Assembly (NCBI GenBank): GCA_002687175.1
Contig: NYZP01000030.1
Span: forward strand, 7,965-71,964
DNA from: Parcubacteria group bacterium
GTDB lineage: Bacteria; Patescibacteria; ABY1; Buchananbacterales; UBA6539
DNA: 64,000 nt
Direction: 5' to 3'
Shown one piece after another: positions 1 through 8,164 of this stretch (the first letter of the stretch is position 1; every line of letters begins with the position of its first letter). The notes beneath the pieces are model-generated. The model was not told where the DNA came from, did not search any database, and saw only the letters and a list, made by a program, of their open reading frames with translations. The position numbers and the translations under genes are program-made.

Positions 1-1168
1 GCTCGGAATGATTATTGGAATTTCAGCAGTAATTATTATTTTATCACTTGGCGCTGGAGCTCAAGGTTTAATTTTAGATCAAATCAGTGGAGTCGGTACG
101 AATTTAATTGGTGTATTACCAGGTCAGGCCGAAGAAGATGGTCCACCGGCCTCTATTTTAGGCATTACTGTTACTACCTTAAAATTCGAAGATGCCCAGG
201 CTATTGGTGAAAGTCGGAACGCCCCAAATGTTCAGGATGTGGCTGCTTATGTTCGGGGAACTGCCACGGTAGTTTATCGCAATAAGGATGTAGGAACCAG
301 CTTTACTGGCACAACCGCTAGTTATTTAGATGTTGAAGAAACTGATGTTAAACAAGGAAGATTTTTTGATCAGTCAGAAGAAGTGGGCATTCATCGGGTA
401 GCCGTTTTAGGTAGCACATTAACTAAAGATTTATTTGGTGAACAAAATCCAATCGGTCAAAATATTAAAATTAAAAAAGAACTTTTTCGAGTAGTAGGTG
501 TAATGAAAGAAAGGGGAAGTAGTTTTTTTGTAAATCAAGACGATGAGATTTTTGTTCCTTTACAGACAGCCCAAAAGATTTTGTTGGGAATTAATCATTT
601 AAATTTTATTAGAGCCAAAATTGATAGCCCAGAAAATATTGAACAAAGCCTCGAAGATATTAAAGTAACTCTTAGGGAAAAACATGACATTGATAATCCT
701 GAAGAAGATGATTTTACAGTCAGAAGTACCCAAACAGCCACTGATATATTAACCCAAGTAACCAATGCTTTAAAATTTTTCCTAGTCGCTATTGCTTCGA
801 TTGCTTTAATCGTCGGTGGTATTGGCATTATGAATATAATGTTAGTGGTGGTGAACGAACGAATAAGGGAAATCGGTCTACGTAAGGCTTTAGGGGCCAC
901 TAGGAAAGATGTTATCGGTCAATTTATCATGGAAACGGTTATAATCTCACTAATCGGCGGAGTAATTGGTATTATCATTGGAGCCTTAATTTCAGTTATT
1001 ATTTCACTAGTGATTAATTATTTAGGTTTTTCTTGGCAGTTAGTAATTTCTTTAAGTTCAATACTAATTGCTGTAACATTTTCAATTATCGTTGGTTTAG
1101 TTTTTGGAATTTATCCAGCCTTAAAAGCAGCTAAGCTAGATCCAATTACTGCTTTAAGATACGAATAA
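1..1168 (+). CDS. MacB-like ABC transporter permease (5' end outside window)
   Basis: Inner-membrane permease of the MacB/FtsX-like family, which exports or extracts substrates together with an ABC ATPase and a MacA-type adaptor. The frame is open from base 2; the ATG at 8 lies inside the first membrane helix (LGMIIGISAV), so the true start is upstream of the window. A long extracytoplasmic core follows, then the FtsX domain with three helices and the family signature EIGLRKALGATRKDV near residue 290. A second permease starts one base after the stop, giving a co-transcribed pair. No ATPase gene is visible; it may lie upstream. The family is clear, the substrate unknown. Confidence 0.9.
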   Translation, partial: LGMIIGISAVIIILSLGAGAQGLILDQISGVGTNLIGVLPGQAEEDGPPASILGITVTTLKFEDAQAIGESRNAPNVQDVAAYVRGTATVVYRNKDVGTSFTGTTASYLDVEETDVKQGRFFDQSEEVGIHRVAVLGSTLTKDLFGEQNPIGQNIKIKKELFRVVGVMKERGSSFFVNQDDEIFVPLQTAQKILLGINHLNFIRAKIDSPENIEQSLEDIKVTLREKHDIDNPEEDDFTVRSTQTATDILTQVTNALKFFLVAIASIALIVGGIGIMNIMLVVVNERIREIGLRKALGATRKDVIGQFIMETVIISLIGGVIGIIIGALISVIISLVINYLGFSWQLVISLSSILIAVTFSIIVGLVFGIYPALKAAKLDPITALRYE

Positions 1169-1169
1169 T

Positions 1170-2417
1170 ATGATTTCTGAGTCATTAAAAATTGCAATTG
1201 ATGCTTTAAAGAATAATTTATCACGAACGGTCTTAACCGTACTGGGTATTGTAATTGGAATTTCTTCAGTGATTACCGTTATTGCGGTAGGGCAAGGTAT
1301 TAAACAATTTGTTGTTAAACAAGTTGAGGGTTTTGGACCTGACTTAATTGAAGTTGAAATTAAAGTTCCGTCAGCCGGTAAAACTTCTTCGGAAAATGCC
1401 GTTGGCATCGCAACTGGTATTGAAATTACGACCTTAACAATTAATGATCAGCAAGCAATTAATAAATTGCCTAATATCAAAAATTCTTATGCCGGTTCAA
1501 TTGGCCAACAAATTGTTTCATTTGAGGATAAAAATAAACAAGTTTTATTATTTGGGGTAACTTCGGAGTTTATTAATATTGATACCGCTAATGTTGAAAC
1601 CGGAAGATTTTTTACAGATGATGAGGATCGGTCATTAGCCAATGTAGTTGTCATTGGATCAAAGGTTAAAGAAGAAATTTTTGGTGATGGTGACCACTTG
1701 GGTAAATTAGTAAAAATGGGTAATCAAAAGTTTCGTGTTATTGGTGCCCTTGAGAGTAGGGGAACTACCTTTGGTTTTGATATGGATGATATGATTTACG
1801 TTCCTACCAGAACGTTGCAGAAAAAAATTATGGGTGTTGACCACGTTAGTTTCATGATGGTTCAAGTTTTTGACAGCACAATAGTTGAAGAAACTGCCGA
1901 AGAGATAACCTGGCTATTACGTGACCGGCATGATATTACTGATCCTGATAAAGACGATTTTCATGCCACTTCCATGGCAGAAGCCTTAGAAATTCTCGAT
2001 ACGGTATTTTGGGCAATATCACTTTTATTAATAGCTGTAGCCAGTGTCTCATTAATTGTTGGTGGTGTAGGTATTATGAATATAATGTATGTGTCAGTAA
2101 TGGAACGGGTGTACGAAATAGGTTTACGTAAAGCTGTTGGTGCTTCCAGAAAAGAAATTTTAAATCAATTTTTATGGGAAGCAATTATTATTACTTTCTT
2201 TGGAGCAGTTATTGGAATAATTGTTGGCGTTATATTATCGTTAATCATTACTTTTGCAGCTAAATCACAAGGTCTTGATCTACAATTAATCATTTCCTTT
2301 TCCTCAATTGTTTTATCTTGTGGCGTAGCTGTTATGATTGGATTGGTTTTTGGTATTTTACCGGCTCGTACTGCTGCTAAAATGGATGTAATTCAAGCTC
2401 TTAGATATAATAAATAG
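1170..2417 (+). CDS. MacB-like ABC transporter permease
   Basis: Complete 415-residue MacB-family permease, paralogous to the preceding gene and one base downstream of it. An N-terminal helix (about residues 21-40) anchors the protein, a large extracytoplasmic MacB_PCD-like domain follows, and the C-terminal FtsX domain has three helices from about residue 281 with EIGLRKAVGASRKEI at 316-330. The C-terminus LDVIQALRYNK is typical. Two adjacent half-transporter permeases suggest a heterodimer served by one ATPase, and the MacA-like adaptor at 2696 fits the same export system. The pairing is inferred from gene order; the sequence does not indicate the cargo. Confidence 0.92.
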   Translation: MISESLKIAIDALKNNLSRTVLTVLGIVIGISSVITVIAVGQGIKQFVVKQVEGFGPDLIEVEIKVPSAGKTSSENAVGIATGIEITTLTINDQQAINKLPNIKNSYAGSIGQQIVSFEDKNKQVLLFGVTSEFINIDTANVETGRFFTDDEDRSLANVVVIGSKVKEEIFGDGDHLGKLVKMGNQKFRVIGALESRGTTFGFDMDDMIYVPTRTLQKKIMGVDHVSFMMVQVFDSTIVEETAEEITWLLRDRHDITDPDKDDFHATSMAEALEILDTVFWAISLLLIAVASVSLIVGGVGIMNIMYVSVMERVYEIGLRKAVGASRKEILNQFLWEAIIITFFGAVIGIIVGVILSLIITFAAKSQGLDLQLIISFSSIVLSCGVAVMIGLVFGILPARTAAKMDVIQALRYNK

Positions 2418-2455
2418 TAAATTTAAAAAAGAATTTGTAAACCAGTCGTTAAAAC

Positions 2456-2656
2456 ATGAAGCCTCGCGCAAGAGAGAAAAGATACCGTTATACGCCAAGG
2501 CATCAGCGCCTTTGGTACAAAATCAAGAGATTTATAAGAAGGCTATCACGGCCTGTAGATGACGAGACACTAAAGTGTCTTAAATCTCAAAACAAACAAC
2601 GACCCCAGGTTTCATTACCCGGGGTCGTTTCACGTCCAAAAAAACGTATATTTTAA
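2456..2656 (+). CDS. Small basic ORF of unknown function (possible non-coding)
   Basis: A 66-codon ORF very rich in Arg and Lys, with no recognised domain. It is visibly GC-richer than its neighbours. There is no Shine-Dalgarno site before the ATG, and two hairpins lie inside it: a 6-bp stem at 2564-2579 and a GC-rich terminator-like stem at 2599-2627. A terminator inside a coding region is unusual, so the segment may instead be a short RNA or the tail of the permease transcript. If real, it would encode a nucleic-acid-binding-like basic peptide. Low confidence. Confidence 0.3.
   Translation: MKPRAREKRYRYTPRHQRLWYKIKRFIRRLSRPVDDETLKCLKSQNKQRPQVSLPGVVSRPKKRIF
2599..2632 (+). terminator. Terminator-like GC hairpin
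   Basis: CGACCCC at 2599 pairs with GGGGTCG ending at 2627, followed by a short T run. It is the only plausible terminator for the permease pair, but it overlaps the small basic ORF and the T tract is weak. Confidence 0.45.
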
Positions 2657-2681
2657 TATCTTTAGTTGATAGAGTATCTCT

Positions 2682-2689
2682 GTTATAAT
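2682..2689 (+). promoter_or_regulatory. Extended -10 promoter for the MacA-like gene
   Basis: TGTTATAAT forms an extended -10 box at about 2681-2689. The expected start point, about 7 bases downstream, falls on the GTG at 2696, which would make the mRNA leaderless. Confidence 0.55.
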
Positions 2690-2695
2690 AGGGAT

Positions 2696-3922
2696 GTGGA
2701 AAAACTCTCAAAATCTCAGATTTTATTACTCATTACTATTGTTATCCTGATAATAACGGTTTATTTTATTTACTTATCTAAGGATGAAAATATTGAGCCA
2801 GAAATTCTAAATGTAAATTCTGGCGGTACTGTTTTAGGAACCTCAACGACTACGGCGACTATTGATCTAAATTTTGCAATGTCCGGAACTTTATCAATAT
2901 TGAATGTTACTGTTGGAGATGATGTTAAGGTTGATCAAATATTGGCTCAATTAAATGCTACTGACTTGATACTTAATCTGAATCAACAAAAGTCTAATTT
3001 AGCTGAGGCTCAGACAGATTTAGATAAGTTAAAAGCTGGACCAACTGATGAAGAAATTGCCGCATTACAATTAGCCATTAATCAAGCTGAAGCTGATTTG
3101 GTTATTGCCCAAAAAAATTTAAATAGTGCGGCATCAACCACCAGTAAAATAATTGATGATCAGCAATCAGCAGTACTGGTTGTAGTCAAGGAGGTTTTAG
3201 CGGCCGCTAATATTTCTTTACAGGAGATTTTTGATACCCTAAACTATAAAGGCAGTAGTAGTAATTTTTTAACTACCAATACGGAGTTACTAAAACAAGT
3301 AGAGGCTGGTTACAATTTAGCATTAACTAAAATTGATGAAGCAGAATTGGCTTATAATTTAGCCAAGTTTAATCTTGATGGTGATTTTACTGATAATCAA
3401 ATAGACCAAAGTGTTACCTTAACTTTAATTGCTTTGCCTGAAGTTGCTAAAACTTTAACTGACTTAATCGAGCTATTAAACTTTGTGACTTTAACTTCTG
3501 TTTTAAATCAAACGGACTTGGTTATCTTAAATACTACTATTAATGCTGAACAGTTGGGTACTGATTTAAGTATTACTGATTTACAAACCTCCCAGAATGA
3601 TTTAGCCGAGATTAGAGCAACACAGGAAATAAAACTTACAGCAGCTAGTGATCAAGTTAGCGTTAGTGAAAAAAAATTTATTGAGTCTGAATCAGAATTA
3701 GAACTTAAGCTGGCGCCAGTTAGTCAAGAAGACATTGTACTACTTCAAGCTAAAGTTAGTAAGATTAGAGCTGACTTGGCGAGAGCTCAAACAAGATATA
3801 ATCAATCAATATTACGTTCACCAATTGCTGGAGAAATTAGAGCCATTAATTTTAATATTGGAGAACAAATAAATTCAGAACAACCGGTTATTATAATTTC
3901 AACAGATTATAGTAAAAATTAG
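2696..3922 (+). CDS. MacA/HlyD-like membrane fusion (adaptor) protein
   Basis: Extracytoplasmic adaptor of an ABC exporter. I chose the GTG at 2696 rather than the upstream TTG at 2666 because the TTG lies in the promoter region. The 408-residue protein has one N-terminal membrane helix (about residues 8-28), the first half of a biotinyl-lipoyl domain near residues 60-95 (VGDDVKVDQILAQL), a long coiled coil rich in Q, A, L and E, and the second lipoyl half at the C-terminus (SPIAGEIRAINFNIGEQI). The usual beta-barrel and membrane-proximal domains after the second lipoyl half are absent, so it is shorter than classical MacA. It lies just after two MacB-like permeases and probably works with them. 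Confidence 0.85.
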   Translation: MEKLSKSQILLLITIVILIITVYFIYLSKDENIEPEILNVNSGGTVLGTSTTTATIDLNFAMSGTLSILNVTVGDDVKVDQILAQLNATDLILNLNQQKSNLAEAQTDLDKLKAGPTDEEIAALQLAINQAEADLVIAQKNLNSAASTTSKIIDDQQSAVLVVVKEVLAAANISLQEIFDTLNYKGSSSNFLTTNTELLKQVEAGYNLALTKIDEAELAYNLAKFNLDGDFTDNQIDQSVTLTLIALPEVAKTLTDLIELLNFVTLTSVLNQTDLVILNTTINAEQLGTDLSITDLQTSQNDLAEIRATQEIKLTAASDQVSVSEKKFIESESELELKLAPVSQEDIVLLQAKVSKIRADLARAQTRYNQSILRSPIAGEIRAINFNIGEQINSEQPVIIISTDYSKN

Positions 3923-3927
3923 TTACT

Positions 3928-5040
3928 ATGTTTCTACAAAAATTATTTTCAATATTCAAAAGCTTTGACTGGATTCTTTTAGGTGCGGTTTTCTTATTGA
4001 TTTGTTTTGGATTGGCCGCTATCTACAGCGTTACTATCAGCTTTGAAGAGGCTAGTTTTTTAAACTTTAATAAACAGATCATTTTTGCGGTTATTGGTTT
4101 AATTGTTCTTTTTATAATTAGTTTTTTTGACTATCGATTTTGGCAGGATTATAGCTACCTAGTATATTTGGCGGTGGCTATAATTTTAGTAGCCGTTCTA
4201 TTCTTTGGTACAACTGTCCGAGGCACCACTGGTTGGTTTTCCATTTTTGGAATAAATTTTCAGCCAGTGGAATTAGCCAAAATTGCTTTGATAATATTTT
4301 TGGCATATTTTTTGAGCAATAAAGGAGCATTAATTAAAGAACCTAAAAATTTTATTATCACCCTTTCTGGTACTGGTTTATTTTTCTTGTTAGTTATGCT
4401 ACAGCCTGATTTTGGATCAGGCGTTATTTTGTTTTTAGTTTGGCTTTTAATAGTTGTTTTTTCCGGAGCCAGCAAAAAACATTTAATTATTACCGGTCTG
4501 GGTTTAATGGCTCTGGCAGTAGTTGCTTGGTTCTTCTTATTTGCTGATTATCAAAAAGATCGAATTTTAACATTTGTTAATCCAACTTCTGATCCCTATG
4601 GTAGCGGTTATCATGTACGTCAAGCAGTAACGGCAGTTGGCGCTGGAGGATTTCTAGGGCGAGGGTTAGGTTTTGGGTCTCAGTCACAGCTAAAATTTTT
4701 GCCGGCTAGCCAAACTGATTTTATCTTTGCCGTAATTGCCGAGGAGTTAGGTTTTCTGGGGGTTAGCTTAGTTTTTTTCCTGTGGGGATTAATTTTTTGG
4801 CGGTTAATTCGGGCGGTTAAAATAATGAAAGATAATTTCTCGGCTCTCTTTATTCTAGGTGCATCAGCAATTTTTTTCAGCCAGATAATTATTAATATTG
4901 GAATGAACATTGGTTTAGTACCAGTGACCGGTATTTCTTTACCATTCCTTAGCTATGGTGGCAGTTTTTTATTAATAAGTCTGGTTTTAATTGGTATTAT
5001 TGAAAGCATGATTATACGGAATCAACGCTTAGGTGCTTAA
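3928..5040 (+). CDS. rodA: Rod shape-determining peptidoglycan polymerase RodA (SEDS family)
   Basis: Polytopic SEDS glycosyltransferase that polymerises lipid II during side-wall growth. The 370-residue length and about ten hydrophobic segments fit RodA. Conserved SEDS features are visible: QPDFGSG near residue 157, GYHVRQAVTAVGAGG followed by GRGLG near residues 227-248, EELGF near 272, and PFLSYGGS close to the C-terminus. It starts six bases after the adaptor gene. RodA is preferred over FtsW because of length and the absence of an FtsW-like tail, but the two are close paralogues. MurJ, which supplies flipped lipid II, is encoded at 23635. Confidence 0.93.
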   Translation: MFLQKLFSIFKSFDWILLGAVFLLICFGLAAIYSVTISFEEASFLNFNKQIIFAVIGLIVLFIISFFDYRFWQDYSYLVYLAVAIILVAVLFFGTTVRGTTGWFSIFGINFQPVELAKIALIIFLAYFLSNKGALIKEPKNFIITLSGTGLFFLLVMLQPDFGSGVILFLVWLLIVVFSGASKKHLIITGLGLMALAVVAWFFLFADYQKDRILTFVNPTSDPYGSGYHVRQAVTAVGAGGFLGRGLGFGSQSQLKFLPASQTDFIFAVIAEELGFLGVSLVFFLWGLIFWRLIRAVKIMKDNFSALFILGASAIFFSQIIINIGMNIGLVPVTGISLPFLSYGGSFLLISLVLIGIIESMIIRNQRLGA

Positions 5041-5046
5041 GATAAT

Positions 5047-5075
5047 TTGACTATTTTTGTGATTTAGGCTATATT
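5047..5075 (+). promoter_or_regulatory. Sigma70-type promoter
   Basis: TTGACT at 5047-5052, a 17-bp spacer and TATATT at 5070-5075. The start codon at 5087 is only 12 bases past the -10 box, giving a leader of about 5 nt. Confidence 0.65.
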
Positions 5076-5086
5076 GTTACTAACCT

Positions 5087-5422
5087 ATGGGGGAGAAATT
5101 ATTCAATTTATTTAGTGATAATCCCACTCTAATAACACATTGCCCGGTTTGCAATGTACGTTATAACCCTCTAGAAGCTAGGGTGTTAGAGGAGGGGGAA
5201 AGTGCGCACCTAGTTTATATTAAGTGCCGTCAATGCCAGTCAGCGATACTGGCATTAATTATTGCTAATAATTCCGGTATTAGTTCCATGGGACTAATAA
5301 CTGATTTGAGCAGTGATGACGTTTTAAAGTTTAAATCAGACAATGCTATTAGTTGCGATGATGTGATTGAAGTGCATCAATTATTAAATAAGGAGAAAGT
5401 ACTAATTGAATATTTTGATTAA
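5087..5422 (+). CDS. Zinc-ribbon protein of unknown function
   Basis: A 111-residue protein with two CxxC pairs (CPVC near residue 19, CRQC near residue 47) that should form one zinc ribbon, followed by an alpha/beta C-terminal part with many acidic residues. I do not recognise a named family, although similar short zinc-ribbon proteins are common in Patescibacteria. It has its own promoter and is followed by rplY. A regulatory or RNA-binding role is possible but nothing in the sequence proves it. Confidence 0.75.
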   Translation: MGEKLFNLFSDNPTLITHCPVCNVRYNPLEARVLEEGESAHLVYIKCRQCQSAILALIIANNSGISSMGLITDLSSDDVLKFKSDNAISCDDVIEVHQLLNKEKVLIEYFD

Positions 5423-5452
5423 ATATTAACTTTACAAAGGAGTAGGTAATAA

Positions 5453-6187
5453 ATGCCTGAACAAATAAACCTTAAGGTAAAGACCAGAAGCGAGGTCGGA
5501 AAAAAAGTAAATAATTTAAGAAAGCAGGGTCAAATCCCGGCTATTTTGTATGGGAACAAAATGGATCCAGCAAATTTATCTGTTGATTATTCAACTTTTG
5601 AAAAAGTTTTTAAAAAAGCTGGAGAAAGTACTTTAATTGATTTAGAAATTGATGATCAAAAACCAATTAAAGTTTTAGTTCAAGACTATCAAATTAATCC
5701 AGTATCTGATAAATTTATTCATATTGATTTTCAACAAATCAATATGACTGAAAAACTTCATGCCACGGTTGAGCTTAAATTTATTGGCGAGCCACCAGCC
5801 GTAAAAGAATTTGGTGGTGTTTTAATTACCAGTATCGATAATTTGGAAGTTGAATGTCTACCACAAGATCTAGTTCACCAAATTGAAATTGATCTATCAA
5901 GTTTAGAAAAAATTGATGATTCAATTCACGTTGCTGATATCAAGGCTCCGGAAGGTATAACAATTTTAAATACCCCTGATAATGTAATCGTCCTAATTCA
6001 AGCACCAAGAACAGATAAAGATATGGCCGCTCTTGAAGAAAAACCAGACGGTGAATTGCCATCAGTTGTCGGCACCGAAGGCACAGAGGGTATTGAAGGT
6101 GAAACTGCTGAAAAAGGTGAAGGCGGTACTGAAGTTAAAGCCGAAACAGATAAGACCAAACCAGAAGATAAAGCAGAGAAGAAATAA
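5453..6187 (+). CDS. rplY: Ribosomal protein L25 / general stress protein Ctc
   Basis: Binds 5S rRNA on the large ribosomal subunit. The L25 domain covers about residues 1-90 (RSEVGKKVNNLRKQGQIPAILYG read in two parts), and the CTC/TL5-type beta domain about residues 95-185. The last 55 residues form a Glu/Lys/Thr-rich low-complexity tail that is longer than in most homologues. A strong Shine-Dalgarno AAAGGAG at 5436-5442 supports the ATG at 5453. A small hairpin terminator follows at 6219. Confidence 0.95.
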   Translation: MPEQINLKVKTRSEVGKKVNNLRKQGQIPAILYGNKMDPANLSVDYSTFEKVFKKAGESTLIDLEIDDQKPIKVLVQDYQINPVSDKFIHIDFQQINMTEKLHATVELKFIGEPPAVKEFGGVLITSIDNLEVECLPQDLVHQIEIDLSSLEKIDDSIHVADIKAPEGITILNTPDNVIVLIQAPRTDKDMAALEEKPDGELPSVVGTEGTEGIEGETAEKGEGGTEVKAETDKTKPEDKAEKK

Positions 6188-6218
6188 TTTTTATATAAAA
6201 AATTATCTAATTTAACCC

Positions 6219-6236
6219 AGACCTTAAGGTCTTTTT
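6219..6236 (+). terminator. Intrinsic terminator after rplY
   Basis: AGACC, loop TTAA, GGTCT, then four Ts. A short but well-formed hairpin with a U tract directly downstream of the L25 gene. Confidence 0.6.
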
Positions 6237-6271
6237 GTGTTTGAACCCCACTCGTTTAAGGAGAATTAACC

Positions 6272-6481
6272 ATGGGAGCAGACTCAAATTGTGGATTTGA
6301 GGACGACGAAGAGGTTATTCATGAATACATGCGTATCTTGAACGTTTCCGGCCAGAGTATCGCTAGAGCTTTTTTAGACGGGCTTCCGGAAAACCAGCGT
6401 AGCCGGGTTACCCCAGACATCAATCTTCTGGTCGCGACGCGGGCCGCGCGTCTCACCGCACGGCGCCAAAGAGAAACCTGA
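6272..6481 (+). CDS. Orphan small acidic/basic protein
   Basis: A 69-residue protein with an acidic N-terminal half (FEDDEEVIHEYMRIL) and an Arg-rich C-terminus; no recognised domain. The coding case rests on a canonical Shine-Dalgarno AAGGAG at 6258-6263 placed 8 bases before ATG, normal amino acid composition and its own downstream terminator. GC content and codon choice (cgc, cgg, gcg, ctg) are clearly unlike the flanking genes, which suggests acquisition from outside. It sits alone between rplY and a DUF3048 gene. Confidence 0.65.
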   Translation: MGADSNCGFEDDEEVIHEYMRILNVSGQSIARAFLDGLPENQRSRVTPDINLLVATRAARLTARRQRET

Positions 6482-6536
6482 TACCCATATCTAACTTTCT
6501 CTGCCCAGAAAATTGCGGTAATAATCTACTGCAACT

Positions 6537-6575
6537 GCACGACTTAGAACATCGCCGTTCAAGCCGTGCTTTTTT
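6537..6575 (+). terminator. Intrinsic terminator of the orphan gene
   Basis: GCACGACTT at 6537-6545 pairs (one mismatch) with AAGCCGTGC at 6561-6569, followed by six Ts. Confidence 0.7.
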
Positions 6576-6631
6576 AAGTAGAATTTCATACTTTTAATTA
6601 AAGTAAAAATATTATAAAATACTAATATTAT

Positions 6632-7669
6632 ATGTTTAAAAATTTAAAGAATTTATTTAATATTTCTCCTCGACTATGGATTCTAATTGCTGGTGCCGTT
6701 TTAACGGCTGATTTTTTTCTGCTATATTTTATAGCTACGGAGAACAGTTTTAATTGGCAATTTGGCAAAATTCGTCCAGTAGATCAAATGAATCATCGTT
6801 TGCTAGACGGTGAATTAGTAGCAAAAGATATATCATCATTAAAACCAATTGTTGTGATGATGGAGAATCACTCGCTAAGTAGACCAACTGCTGGCCTGGA
6901 AAATGCCAGTATAATTTACGAAACAATCATCGAAGGTGACATAACCAGATTTTTGGCTATTTTTGATCCAACTATTGAAGCTAAAAAAATTGGACCAGTT
7001 CGATCAGTCAGACCTTTTTTTGTCGAAATTGCCGAAGAGTGGAATCCAGTTTTATTCCATGCTGGAGGTAGCCAGGACGCTATGTATAAGTTAACTTATA
7101 GTAAAGTTGATAATGTAAACGAGATATCAGGAGATGGCATTTATTTTTGGCGTGACACTCAGCGAGCAATGCCCCATAATCTTTTTACCTCAATTAATCA
7201 AATCAAAAGAGCAATTGAAGCTAAAGAGATAGATTTGGCAGCAGATTTTGAACCTTGGTTATTTAAAAATGATGGTCTAGACAGACCAGAGGCGGACGCA
7301 AAATTACATGAAGTAGTAAAAGTTAATTTTAACAATAATCCATTATATCAAGTTGAGTATAGGTATAATCAAGAAGATCATAACTATACTCGCTACTTGG
7401 CTGGAGAAATTCATAAAACTGACAGGGGCATATTTCTCAAAGCAAATAACATTATTTTTCAACATGTAAATTTTGATGTTGTTGATAGCTATGGCAGATT
7501 AGATGTCAACGTCACGGGAAAAGGCCGAGCAGAGATTTTTCAAGATGGTAGGATAATTGAAGCCTATTGGCAAAAACCAAAGAACAGTAGAACCAAATTC
7601 TATGATTTGGGTAATCGAGAGATAAAATTTAACCGAGGAACTATTTGGATTGAGCTAGTTTTTAACTAA
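6632..7669 (+). CDS. DUF3048 (YerB-like) membrane-anchored protein
   Basis: 345-residue extracytoplasmic protein with a single N-terminal helix (about residues 15-36). The DUF3048 core is recognisable from PIVVMMENHSLSRPTAGL near residue 71, then the EGDITRFLAIF segment, the GPVRSVRPFFVEIA segment near residue 122, and a C-terminal domain ending in FNRGTIWIEL. The family occurs in Firmicutes and Patescibacteria as cell-surface proteins; its biochemical role is not established. The upstream AT-rich stretch has a plausible TATAAT-like -10 but no clear Shine-Dalgarno. Confidence 0.9.
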   Translation: MFKNLKNLFNISPRLWILIAGAVLTADFFLLYFIATENSFNWQFGKIRPVDQMNHRLLDGELVAKDISSLKPIVVMMENHSLSRPTAGLENASIIYETIIEGDITRFLAIFDPTIEAKKIGPVRSVRPFFVEIAEEWNPVLFHAGGSQDAMYKLTYSKVDNVNEISGDGIYFWRDTQRAMPHNLFTSINQIKRAIEAKEIDLAADFEPWLFKNDGLDRPEADAKLHEVVKVNFNNNPLYQVEYRYNQEDHNYTRYLAGEIHKTDRGIFLKANNIIFQHVNFDVVDSYGRLDVNVTGKGRAEIFQDGRIIEAYWQKPKNSRTKFYDLGNREIKFNRGTIWIELVFN

Positions 7670-7703
7670 AACCCTTTGTAATTAGCTTCTTATATTTGTA
7701 TTC

Positions 7704-7732
7704 TTGACATGAATACTTTTTTTATTTAACAT
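7704..7732 (+). promoter_or_regulatory. Possible promoter of a decayed small gene
   Basis: TTGACA at 7704-7709, 17-bp spacer, TAACAT at 7727-7732. The -35 is consensus, the -10 weak. It would drive the relic ORF that follows. Confidence 0.45.
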
Positions 7733-7767
7733 ACTAATATCACTACATTTGGAGAAGGGAGGATAAA

Positions 7768-8097
7768 ATCGACTTGGATGATGTAGTACAGTATCGTTTT
7801 TTTACGCGGCAGTCTTGAACTTATCTCATGCGAGGGGTACAACCATTTCCATAGTTACGAGCCAACGATGAGTTGACAGAAATTCAACAAGAATATCTGT
7901 AAAAACTTCCGACTAACGGAGTTACTATGAATTGGCCAACCCAAGGCACAGACCACTGATTCAAGACGAACGAACCCACAGGGGAATGTTATGCGCAATT
8001 TGCATTTGTGGAGTTCTGGAATGCCCAACAAGATCACTTTGGAGCGGGAAAGACCACCGCCCCTATAGATTCATTTTGGCTCGAGATTCGCACCTAA
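7768..8097 (+). pseudogene. Relic small ORF with four in-frame stop codons
   Basis: One reading frame stays protein-like from the codon ATC at 7768, which follows a Shine-Dalgarno-like GGGAGGA, to TAA at 8095. It contains TGA at 7816, TAG at 7852, TAA at 7900 and TGA at 7957, yet no frameshift. The last segment (residues after 7957) reads as ordinary protein, for example YAQFAFVEFWNAQQDHFG. An internal ATG at 7927 has GGAG 5 bases before it. GC content is higher than in neighbouring genes. The rest of the 495-base gap between the DUF3048 gene and dnaX shows nothing else I can name; no SRP RNA or tmRNA signature was found. Confidence 0.5.
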
Positions 8098-8164
8098 GCA
8101 ATGCGTCTTCTCGGGCCACTTTTTTCTTGATTAAAATAAAAAAATAGGCTATTATTTCAATGCT

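Noticed and set aside
7740..8150. SRP RNA or tmRNA upstream of dnaX, as in some bacteria
   Set aside because: No GGAAGGAAGCAG-like SRP loop, no tmRNA ends and no tag ORF on either strand.
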